From Rhodoferax sp. (GTDB lineage: Bacteria > Pseudomonadota > Gammaproteobacteria > Burkholderiales > Burkholderiaceae_C), in NCBI GenBank assembly GCA_028711355.1, contig JAQTSL010000047.1, forward strand, positions 1,253 to 15,613: a stretch of 14,361 nt of DNA. The letters run 5' to 3'. Shown one piece after another: positions 1-5,949 of the stretch; position 1 is the first letter of the stretch, and each line of letters begins with the position of its first letter. The position numbers were made by a program, and so were the translations under genes. The notes below the pieces were generated by a model. The model had not been told where the DNA came from, ran no database searches, and saw nothing but the letters and a program-made list of their open reading frames with translations.

Positions 1-576
1 GTGCAGTTTGCCAAGCTGCACCCGGGCATTGACGTTCGTCTGAGCATCGACAACCGCGACAAGATTCTGGGCTTGCTCGCGCGCAGCGAAGCCGACCTGG
101 TGGTGATGGGCCGCACGCCCAGCCATCTGGACTGCGAGGCCAGCGCCTTTGCCACCAACCCACTGGGCATCGTCGCCCCGCCCGGCCACCCACTGGCACA
201 ACGCAAGAATCTGCCATTCAACGCCCTGGCAGACTGCCGTTTTGTGGTGCGCGAGGAAGGTTCTGGCACCCGCGCAGCGATGCAACATCTGTTTGAGCAA
301 TACCAGACGCCGCTGACCGTGGTGATGACGATGCCCAGCAACGAAACCATCAAGCAGGCGGTGATGGCCGGCATGGGTCTGAGTTTTCTGTCGCATCGCA
401 CGGTGCGCCACGAGCTGGCCAGCGGCCACCTGGCGCTGCTCGACGTTGCTGGCCTGCCGCAGATCAACCACTGGTTTGTCACGCACTTGCGCGGCAAAAA
501 ACTTTCACCCGCAACGCAGGCGTTCAAGGCGTTTCTGGTGGAACAGGCCGGCGCTTTAATGGATAGCGAAAGCTGA
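1..576 (+). CDS. LysR-type transcriptional regulator, C-terminal effector-binding part (5' end outside window)
   Basis: This is the 3' part of a LysR-family DNA-binding regulator. The 191 visible residues correspond to the periplasmic-binding-protein-like effector domain, and the N-terminal helix-turn-helix must lie upstream of the window. Typical features are the phrase LHPGIDVRLSIDN near the start, followed by a stretch ending in EADLVVMGR (first lobe), FVVREEGSGTR around residues 81-91 (second lobe), and AGMGLSFLSHRTVRHEL, the usual return strand. The GTG at base 1 is probably an internal valine codon, not the true start. The wording resembles CbbR-like (Calvin-cycle) LysR proteins, but subfamily and effector cannot be fixed from this fragment. 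It lies upstream of flhD on the same strand with about 170 bases between, and nothing visible shows that it controls the flagellar genes. The family call is firm; the subfamily is a guess. Confidence 0.88.
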   Translation: MQFAKLHPGIDVRLSIDNRDKILGLLARSEADLVVMGRTPSHLDCEASAFATNPLGIVAPPGHPLAQRKNLPFNALADCRFVVREEGSGTRAAMQHLFEQYQTPLTVVMTMPSNETIKQAVMAGMGLSFLSHRTVRHELASGHLALLDVAGLPQINHWFVTHLRGKKLSPATQAFKAFLVEQAGALMDSES

Positions 577-577
577 T

Positions 578-605
578 GGCTTGTCAGGTTTTGTCCTACA
601 AAGCC
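578..605 (+). terminator. Imperfect stem-loop just after the LysR gene
   Basis: One base past the LysR stop codon, GGCTTGT then AGG (578-588) can pair with CCT then ACAAAGCC (595-605). The loop is about six bases and there are two bulges or mismatches. No clear U-run follows, so this is only a weak candidate terminator separating the LysR gene from flhDC. Confidence 0.3.
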
Positions 606-618
606 TTCAGCTTAATCT
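591..618 (+). promoter_or_regulatory. Possible sigma-70 promoter for flhDC
   Basis: TTGTCC (591-596) and TAATCT (613-618) are 16 bases apart. Each keeps four of six consensus positions. This would give a leader of about 125 bases before flhD. The match is weak and the -35 element lies inside the hairpin after the LysR gene. A sigma-28-like TAAT-N15-GCCGAACG pattern overlaps it (613-639). Confidence 0.22.
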
Positions 619-749
619 GACCTCGCTATTAGCCGAACGCTGATTCAAGTTTTACAGACTGGCTTCCAGAATTGGCCCCAGGTTGGTGAACGCGGTAAAT
701 GCGCCACAAACACCATCCATTTGATTACGGCCATTTTCCGGAGCACACC

Positions 750-1076
750 ATGAACGACGACCAATTCTTGCAAGAAATTCGCGACGCCAACCTCACTTAC
801 CTGATGCTGGCACAAAACGCCATTCGCCGGGACAAGTCCGAAGCCCTGTTCCGGCTGGGTATTTCAGAAGAATCCGCTGACCTGATCGCCTTGTTGTCGC
901 CCGCGCAGATCGTCAAAATCGCCACCAGCCCGATGCTGCTGTGCCGCTTCCGCGTCGATGACGACATGGTATGGGGTTTGTTGACCAATCACACGCCCGC
1001 CAAAGTGGACAACGAAGCCACGAACAAGCTGCACGCCAGCATTTTGATGGCCAGCAAATACACGCAAGCACTTTAA
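750..1076 (+). CDS. flhD: Flagellar master activator subunit FlhD
   Basis: FlhD pairs with FlhC as a FlhD4C2 complex that activates class II flagellar promoters with sigma-70 RNA polymerase. The 108-residue protein has the family phrases IRDANLTYLMLAQNAIRRDK (about residues 9-28) and EALFRLGIS, and ends in a short variable tail, matching the usual length of 105-120. The start at 750 is chosen because GGAG (740-743) sits six bases upstream; an in-frame ATG at 699 would add 17 residues unlike the family and has no such site. The stop is 10 bases before flhC, so the two are co-transcribed and made together. The leader between the LysR gene and this start is long, as is common for flhDC, where many signals converge. 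Confidence 0.97.
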   Translation: MNDDQFLQEIRDANLTYLMLAQNAIRRDKSEALFRLGISEESADLIALLSPAQIVKIATSPMLLCRFRVDDDMVWGLLTNHTPAKVDNEATNKLHASILMASKYTQAL

Positions 1077-1086
1077 GGGGCACCGT

Positions 1087-1632
1087 ATGGCTAGCGCATC
1101 TACCAAAAGTGTCCGCAACGACTCCCGGCAAGTTGAACGCGCGATTGCGCTGATCGAGCTGGGCGCGCGCCTGCAAGTACTTGAAAGCGAAACCTCGCTG
1201 TCGTACGAGCGCCTGCTGCGCCTATACAAAGAGGTCGCAGGCAAGTCGCCGTCCAAGGGGCAGTTGCCGTTTTCCACCGACTGGTTCCTGACCTGGCAGC
1301 CCAACATTCACGCGTCGCTGTTCCTGAACACCTATGAATACCTGAGCAAGGTCAGCGCCCTGGAAGACATCGACGCGCTGATGAAGGCGTACCGGCTCTA
1401 TTCAGAGCAGATTCGCAGTTGCCGCCTTGAGCCACTGCTGACCATTACTCGCGCCTGGCGGCTGATCAAGTTTGTTGACAACAACATGCTGGCCATGACC
1501 GTTTGCAGCAAGTGTGGCGGTCATTTTGTCACTGAGCCGTATGAAAACGCCCGCTATTTCGAATGTGGTCTGTGCACACCACCGGCCCGCGCTGGCAAAG
1601 GCGCCCTCGCCGGGGGCATTCTGCTGCACTGA
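1087..1632 (+). CDS. flhC: Flagellar master activator subunit FlhC
   Basis: FlhC is the main DNA-contacting subunit of FlhD4C2. The 181-residue product shows the N-terminal helical part (RQVERAIALIELGARLQVLE, about residues 14-33), the GQLPFSTDWFLTWQPNIHAS block (58-77), and a C-terminal zinc site built from Cys140, Cys143, Cys160 and Cys163 in two CxxC pairs, matching the four zinc cysteines of enterobacterial FlhC. AGGGG (1076-1080) lies six bases before the ATG and overlaps the flhD stop codon, consistent with a two-gene operon. All key residues are present, so the complex should be functional. The last about 18 residues, rich in Gly/Ala, are variable in the family. Confidence 0.97.
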   Translation: MASASTKSVRNDSRQVERAIALIELGARLQVLESETSLSYERLLRLYKEVAGKSPSKGQLPFSTDWFLTWQPNIHASLFLNTYEYLSKVSALEDIDALMKAYRLYSEQIRSCRLEPLLTITRAWRLIKFVDNNMLAMTVCSKCGGHFVTEPYENARYFECGLCTPPARAGKGALAGGILLH

Positions 1633-1640
1633 TGAATGCT

Positions 1641-1671
1641 GCATAAAGCATAGCTTCCCCGGCCTTTATGC
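1641..1671 (+). terminator. 8-bp inverted repeat downstream of flhC
   Basis: GCATAAAG (1641-1648) and CTTTATGC (1664-1671) are perfect inverted repeats with a 15-base loop, starting eight bases after the flhC stop. A T-rich run (ATTTTTATT, about 1687-1695) comes only about 16 bases later, so it is not a textbook terminator. It may weaken read-through from flhDC into motA, which has its own late promoter further on. Confidence 0.35.
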
Positions 1672-1701
1672 TGTGGGCTGGGTGCCATTTTTATTCACAC
1701 C

Positions 1702-1728
1702 TCAAGAGCCCGGCTGGCTGGACGATAT
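1702..1728 (+). promoter_or_regulatory. Sigma-28 (FliA) promoter of motAB
   Basis: TCAA (1702-1705), exactly 15 bases, then GACGATAT (1721-1728), compared with the FliA consensus TAAA-N15-GCCGATAA. The -35 matches 3 of 4 and the -10 matches 6 of 8, with ideal spacing. Transcription should start near 1735 and give a leader of about 66 bases. It makes motAB a class III (late) operon, as in enterobacteria, and separates it from flhDC. Confidence 0.72.
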
Positions 1729-1760
1729 GATAGGGACAAGCCCGTTTGATGCAAGCCATC

Positions 1761-1786
1761 AGGCGTCTGAAGCAACTGCTTCGCCT
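1761..1786 (+). promoter_or_regulatory. Stem-loop in the motA mRNA leader
   Basis: GAAGCA (1769-1774) and TGCTTC (1777-1782) are perfect inverted repeats around two bases. They are flanked by AGGC (1761-1764) and GCCT (1783-1786), which can also pair across a four-base bulge. The structure ends 14 bases before the motA ATG, and no good Shine-Dalgarno sequence lies between. It could shape motA translation or be a protein-binding dyad; both are inference. Confidence 0.3.
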
Positions 1787-1800
1787 TAAACTGTGGTCTT

Positions 1801-2658
1801 ATGTTCGTTCTAGTTGGCTGGCTGATCGTGCTGATATGCGTCTTTGGCGTGTTCATCGTTCACGGCGGCAACATTTCGGTGGTGCTCAAGGCTTTGCCGT
1901 TTGAGCTGTTCACCATTGGCGGCGCCACCGTCGGGGCGTTTATTGCCAACAATCAAATGAAGGTGATCAAGGCCAGCATCAAGGGGCTGGGCACCTGTTT
2001 CAAGGGCGGCAAATACACCAAGGCACGCTACATGGACTTGCTGGCGCTGCTCTATGATATTTTGCAAAAAGCCCGCAAAGAAGGCCTGATGGCAATAGAA
2101 AAAGACGTGGAAGAACCCGAGACGTCCGAGCTTTTCAAAAAACACGGTGCAGTGGGCAGCGACCACCATGTGGTCGAATTTATCACCGACTACCTGCGCA
2201 TGATGGTCTCTGGCAATCTCAACGCGCACGAGATCGAGTCTCTCATGGACAGCGAAATCGATACCCACCACGCCGAACAACACGCCGCTGTGGCGGCGCT
2301 ACAGCGTGTGGCCGGCGGCTTGCCAGCGTTTGGTATCGTCGCTGCCGTGCTGGGTGTGGTCAACACCATGGGGTCGGTCGGCCAGCCACCGGCGGTGCTG
2401 GGCGGCATGATTGCATCGGCGCTGGTAGGAACATTTCTGGGCATTTTGCTGGCGTACGCTTTTGCTGAACCGTTGGCCGGCCTACTGGAGCAAAAGGTCG
2501 AAGAGGCCGGCAAAGAGTTTCAGTGCATCAAAACCACCCTGCTGGCCAGTATGCAGGGCTACAACCCGGCCACCGCCATCGAATTCGGACGCAAAGTGCT
2601 GTACTCGACCGAGCGGCCCACTTTTGTCGAACTGGAAGCGTTCGTCAAAAAGAAATAG
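1801..2658 (+). CDS. motA: Flagellar motor stator protein MotA
   Basis: MotA forms the proton-driven stator with MotB in the inner membrane and pushes on FliG. The 285 residues show two N-terminal membrane segments (about 1-20 and 33-50), a cytoplasmic loop, and two more membrane segments (about 173-190 and 200-222). The charged residues that contact FliG are present as Arg92 and Glu100 (Arg90 and Glu98 in E. coli), and the channel prolines are Pro175 and Pro224 (173 and 222 in E. coli), all shifted by two. The start fits the family N-terminus, but the region before it (CTGTGGTCTT) has only a poor ribosome site. motB follows after 18 bases. A sigma-28 promoter lies about 70 bases upstream. 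The protein should be a proton-type stator, not a sodium-type PomA. Confidence 0.97.
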   Translation: MFVLVGWLIVLICVFGVFIVHGGNISVVLKALPFELFTIGGATVGAFIANNQMKVIKASIKGLGTCFKGGKYTKARYMDLLALLYDILQKARKEGLMAIEKDVEEPETSELFKKHGAVGSDHHVVEFITDYLRMMVSGNLNAHEIESLMDSEIDTHHAEQHAAVAALQRVAGGLPAFGIVAAVLGVVNTMGSVGQPPAVLGGMIASALVGTFLGILLAYAFAEPLAGLLEQKVEEAGKEFQCIKTTLLASMQGYNPATAIEFGRKVLYSTERPTFVELEAFVKKK

Positions 2659-2676
2659 CGCTGGTCAGGCACACCC

Positions 2677-3570
2677 ATGACTAACGAAAGCAAAAAGCTC
2701 CAGCCGATCATCATCAAGCGGGTCAAGAAGGCGGCCCACGTGGCGCACGGCGGCGCCTGGAAAATCGCCTACGCCGACTTCGTGACCGCCATGATGGCGT
2801 TTTTTTTGTTGATGTGGCTGCTCGGCAGCACCTCTGAGGGTGACAAAAAAGGTTTGTCAGATTACTTCCAGTCACCGCTGAAAGTGGCAATGCAGGGTGG
2901 CAGCGGCTCCGGCGCCAGCCAGAGCATCATCAGCGGTGGCGGCAACGACCTGACGCAAACGGCTGGCCAAGCCAAGCGCGGCGACGGCGCCGACGCCAAA
3001 GCCCAAAAAATGTCGGGCGACCAAGCCAAGGCGGCACGCGCCAAGAAAGATGCGCAAAAGCTCGCCGAAATCAGCGCCAAGATCAGTGGTGTTATCTCGG
3101 GCACGCCCAAACTGGCCGAGTTCAGCGATCAGATCAAGCTGGCCATTACCCCCGATGGTCTGCAAATCCAGATTGTCGATGACCAAAAGCGCCCGATGTT
3201 CGACAGCGGCAGCGCCAGCGTCAAACCTTATATGCGCGAAATTCTTCAGCTCATCAACAGCGCGCTGGCCGATGTTGACAACAAGCTCAGCATGGAGGGC
3301 CATACCGACCAGACCCCGTACGGCAGCGGCGCGCGCGGCTACAGCAACTGGGAACTGTCGGCCGACCGCGCCAACGCCACCCGGCGCGAACTCGTCGCCG
3401 CTGGCCTGCCAGACGAAAAAATTGCGCGTGTCATGGGATTGGCATCCAGCGTGTTGCTAGACTCGAATGATCCGCGCAGCCCGTCCAACCGTAGAATCAG
3501 CATTACCGTCCTGACCCGCGAAGCAGAAGAGCGCCTGTTGGGCGCACGGTCGGTCGGCGCTGCCCAGTGA
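2677..3570 (+). CDS. motB: Flagellar motor stator protein MotB
   Basis: MotB anchors the stator to peptidoglycan and carries the proton-binding aspartate. The 297-residue protein has a basic N-terminus, a single membrane helix starting WKIAYADFVTAMMAFF with the essential Asp34 (Asp32 in E. coli), a plug/linker region rich in Gly, Ala and Lys (about 70-135), and a C-terminal OmpA-like peptidoglycan-binding domain with the signature GHTDQTPY, then NWELSADRANATRREL, and NRRISI near the end. All expected parts are intact and the length is normal. It follows motA by 18 bases, and the ribosome site (TCAGG, 2666-2670) is modest, suggesting coupling to motA. The gene after it is cheY, 81 bases on, not cheA. 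Confidence 0.97.
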   Translation: MTNESKKLQPIIIKRVKKAAHVAHGGAWKIAYADFVTAMMAFFLLMWLLGSTSEGDKKGLSDYFQSPLKVAMQGGSGSGASQSIISGGGNDLTQTAGQAKRGDGADAKAQKMSGDQAKAARAKKDAQKLAEISAKISGVISGTPKLAEFSDQIKLAITPDGLQIQIVDDQKRPMFDSGSASVKPYMREILQLINSALADVDNKLSMEGHTDQTPYGSGARGYSNWELSADRANATRRELVAAGLPDEKIARVMGLASSVLLDSNDPRSPSNRRISITVLTREAEERLLGARSVGAAQ

Positions 3571-3651
3571 ACGTCGGCTGCAAAAACATGACAATACAAC
3601 GGAAAACCCGATCTATGCGTGACTCTCTAGGCACCCCTGAAAGGCTGCGTT

Positions 3652-4041
3652 ATGGCCAGTGAACTCAAATTTTTGGTGGTGGACGACTTCTCTACCATGC
3701 GCCGTATCATACGCAACCTGCTCAAGGAAATTGGTTACACCGAGGCCGACGAGGCAGAAGACGGCGTGGCGGCGATCAACAAGCTGCGCAACTCCAATTT
3801 CGATTTTGTCGTCTGCGACATCAATATGCCCAACATGAACGGCTTTCAGTTGCTGCAAGAAATCAAGAAAGACGAAAAACTCAAACATATTCCAGTGCTG
3901 ATGGTGACCGCCGAAGCGCGCAAGGAAGACATCGTTATGGCCGCGCAGCTAGGAGCCGCTGGCTACATCGTGAAACCCTTCACCAAGGCCACAATGGAAG
4001 AGAAAGTTAACCTGATCCTGACCAAGCTGGGGTTGAAATGA
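3652..4041 (+). CDS. cheY: Chemotaxis response regulator CheY
   Basis: CheY is a single-domain receiver that, once phosphorylated by CheA, binds FliM and changes motor rotation. The 129 residues have the acidic pocket Asp11 and Asp12, phosphoacceptor Asp56 (in VVCDINMP), Thr86 (MVTAEA) and Lys108 (IVKPF), each one position below E. coli numbering. No output domain is attached. GAAAGG (3639-3644) lies seven bases before the start. It overlaps cheZ by four bases (ATGA), so the two are translationally coupled. The 81 bases between motB and cheY show no convincing sigma-28 promoter, so the pair is probably read from the motA promoter. The kinase CheA must be encoded elsewhere. Confidence 0.97.
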   Translation: MASELKFLVVDDFSTMRRIIRNLLKEIGYTEADEAEDGVAAINKLRNSNFDFVVCDINMPNMNGFQLLQEIKKDEKLKHIPVLMVTAEARKEDIVMAAQLGAAGYIVKPFTKATMEEKVNLILTKLGLK

Positions 4042-4697
4042 CTGACATAACCCCAACCACAACCGCCGTTGGCGATGGCTCGCCTGACATCCATCAGCGC
4101 CTGGGCGTGCTGACGCGCCAACTGCACGACTCGCTCAACGGCTTGGGCCTGGCCGACAAGTTCAAAGACTGGGCCGGTGAATTACCCGACGCCAAGAGCC
4201 GCCTGTCGTACATCGCACGCCTGACCGGCGAGGCCGCCGAAAAAGTGCTCAACAACGTCGATCAGGCCAAGTTGCACCACGACCACATCGCCACCGAAAC
4301 GCGACGCATCGGCGTCCTGATCGTGCAGGATCCGGTGGCTGCCGTGGCCAAGGGCGATGTGATGAATTTCATCAACGACGTCGAAGAGGCCAGTCAGGAA
4401 ATCGACAAGAACCTGACCGCCATCATGATGGCGCAGGACTTTCATGACCTGACCGGTCAAGTGATTGCCAAGGTGGTCAACCTGGCCGCCAACATCGAAG
4501 AGCAGTTGGTCCAGTTGCTGATCGTGACGGCACCGCCTGAGGTTGCCAACCGGGTCGCACCCGAGCTGCCGCAGGCCGCCGCCAAAGTCGTTGTGCAACC
4601 CGTGCTGAATGGGCCGACGGTCAATCCGGAAGGTAACCCGGACGTGGTCAAGAGCCAGTCCGAGGTGGACGATCTGCTAGCCAGCTTGGGCTTTTAA
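4038..4697 (+). CDS. cheZ: CheY-phosphate phosphatase CheZ
   Basis: CheZ speeds dephosphorylation of CheY-P and so ends the tumble or turn signal. The 219-residue protein is mostly helical. The long hairpin carries the catalytic motif QDFHDLTGQVI with Asp137 and Gln141, equal to Asp143 and Gln147 of E. coli CheZ. After a Pro/Val/Asn-rich flexible linker (about 165-203), the C-terminal helix SEVDDLLASLGF is the CheY-docking peptide. The length agrees with the family (about 210-215). The start overlaps the cheY stop by four bases. The operon appears to end here, with about 100 bases before flhB. Confidence 0.96.
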   Translation: MTDITPTTTAVGDGSPDIHQRLGVLTRQLHDSLNGLGLADKFKDWAGELPDAKSRLSYIARLTGEAAEKVLNNVDQAKLHHDHIATETRRIGVLIVQDPVAAVAKGDVMNFINDVEEASQEIDKNLTAIMMAQDFHDLTGQVIAKVVNLAANIEEQLVQLLIVTAPPEVANRVAPELPQAAAKVVVQPVLNGPTVNPEGNPDVVKSQSEVDDLLASLGF

Positions 4698-4714
4698 CCG
4701 AGAAATCCATTAGG

Positions 4715-4761
4715 CGGGCAAACGCCCGGTTTATCGCGCTTTAGTTTGGCGGGCGGCCAAA
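4715..4761 (+). promoter_or_regulatory. cheZ-flhB intergenic: two small hairpins and a CGGTTTA motif
   Basis: The 97-base gap (4698-4794) holds a hairpin with stem CGGGC/GCCCG (4715-4719, 4724-4728), which is followed only by GTTTAT. A second hairpin has stem TTTGGC/GCCAAA (4745-4750, 4756-4761). Neither has a terminator-like U-run. CGGTTTA (4728-4734) repeats a motif from the flgA/flgB control region. The flhB class II promoter should lie here, but no clear -10/-35 pair could be picked out. Confidence 0.3.
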
Positions 4762-4794
4762 GACAATGGGAACAACACAAGGTGTTATTCCCGT

Positions 4795-5949
4795 ATGGAC
4801 TCCAGCAGCCAAGACCGCAATTTACCTGCCTCCGAGCGCAAGCTAAAAAAGGCCCGCGACGACGGCCAGGTGGCGCGCTCGCGTAACCTGGCCAACCTGG
4901 CGGTGCTCGGCGGCGGCTGTGTCACGTTGCTGCTGCTGGCACCGCTGATGTTTGAGCGCATCCGCACCCAACTGGGCTGGCAACTCCGGTTTGACGCGCA
5001 AACCCTGAAAGACCCGCTGGACATGATCAACCGGCTGGGCGCCATGAGCGGCGTTGGTCTGGCAGCATGTACGTTATTTGCCGCCGTCCTCGCCGTTATT
5101 GCCATCGTCGGCACAATCGCCACCGGCGGCTGGGTTGCCAGCATCAAACCGATCCTGCCCGATTTCAGTCGGCTCAACCCGATCAGCGGCCTGGGCCGGT
5201 TGTTCACCAAGGAAAAAGCCACTGAAGTACTCAAAATGAGCTTTATCGCGGCCATGCTGTTGTGGATCGGGTTCAGCCATCTGTCAGCGGGCATGGACAC
5301 GCTGGGCGCGCTGGTGTTGCAACCTTCGGCCAAAGCGGTGACAGTGCTGTCAGACTGGATTGCGCAAGGCGTGGCGTTGATGTTGTTGGTACTGCTGGTG
5401 GTGGCCCTGGTGGACGTTCCGCTACAAAACTACCTGCACCGCTCGCGATTGAAAATGTCGCACCAGGAATTAAAGCAGGAGACCAAAGAATCCGACGGCA
5501 ATCCGCAAATGAAGGGCCGTCTGCGCCAACGCCAGCGTGACCTGGCCCAAGGCAACAGCGTCAAGGCCGTACCCAAGGCCGATTTTGTCCTGATGAACCC
5601 AACTCACTATGCGGTGGCGCTGCGCTACGATGAGCAGACCATGGACGCGCCGCGGGTGCTCGCCAAGGGCGCTGACCTGCTAGCCTTCAAAATCCGCGAC
5701 CTGGCCCGTGAGCATGAGATACCGGTGCTGCAGTCGCCAGTGCTGGCGCGTGCGCTTTATACCCACGCCGAGCTCGATCAGGACATTCCCGCCAGTCTGT
5801 TTACCGCCGTGGCACAGGTCCTGGCCTACATCTACCGCCTGAAGGCGGCATTGCGCGGCGACGGCCCGATGCCGCAAGAGGCGCCCACACCCTGGGTGCC
5901 GCCCGAACTCGATCCGCTGTCGGGCGTGCTGACAGCGCAAGCCTTATGA
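4795..5949 (+). CDS. flhB: Flagellar export gate / substrate-switch protein FlhB
   Basis: FlhB is an inner-membrane part of the flagellar type III export gate and switches export from rod/hook to filament proteins. The 384 residues begin with the family-typical charged stretch ASERKLKKARDDGQVARSR, then four membrane segments (about 33-53, 86-108, 146-164, 185-207). The cytoplasmic part starts KMSHQELKQETKESDGNPQ and contains the self-cleavage site Asn268-Pro269-Thr270-His271 (269-272 in E. coli). A variable proline-rich tail ends the protein. AAGGTG (4779-4784) is the ribosome site. The stop overlaps flhA by four bases. It is first in a five-gene overlapping operon ending with fliA. Confidence 0.98.
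   Translation: MDSSSQDRNLPASERKLKKARDDGQVARSRNLANLAVLGGGCVTLLLLAPLMFERIRTQLGWQLRFDAQTLKDPLDMINRLGAMSGVGLAACTLFAAVLAVIAIVGTIATGGWVASIKPILPDFSRLNPISGLGRLFTKEKATEVLKMSFIAAMLLWIGFSHLSAGMDTLGALVLQPSAKAVTVLSDWIAQGVALMLLVLLVVALVDVPLQNYLHRSRLKMSHQELKQETKESDGNPQMKGRLRQRQRDLAQGNSVKAVPKADFVLMNPTHYAVALRYDEQTMDAPRVLAKGADLLAFKIRDLAREHEIPVLQSPVLARALYTHAELDQDIPASLFTAVAQVLAYIYRLKAALRGDGPMPQEAPTPWVPPELDPLSGVLTAQAL

Noticed and set aside
1..576. Treating the GTG at base 1 as the start of a short regulator
   Set aside because: It lacks the DNA-binding domain and the frame is open to the window edge, so it is a truncated view of a full-length LysR gene.
652..680. TGGC...TTGG pair as a sigma-54 promoter before flhD
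   Set aside because: The -24 GG and -12 GC are not at the required 10-base spacing; TG stands where GC is needed.
699..749. Upstream ATG extending FlhD by 17 residues
   Set aside because: The added His-rich residues do not fit FlhD, and the ATG at 750 has GGAG six bases ahead.
1514..1789. Open frame overlapping the end of flhC and the motA leader
   Set aside because: Out of frame with flhC, covers the sigma-28 promoter, and resembles no known protein.
3588..3614. CCCGATCT with an upstream ATGA as a sigma-28 promoter for cheY
   Set aside because: The -35 position matches TAAA at only one of four bases; the rest is a chance CCGAT.
3614..3661. 15-codon open frame starting ATGCGTGAC overlapping the cheY start
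   Set aside because: No ribosome site, too short, no recognisable product; most likely chance.
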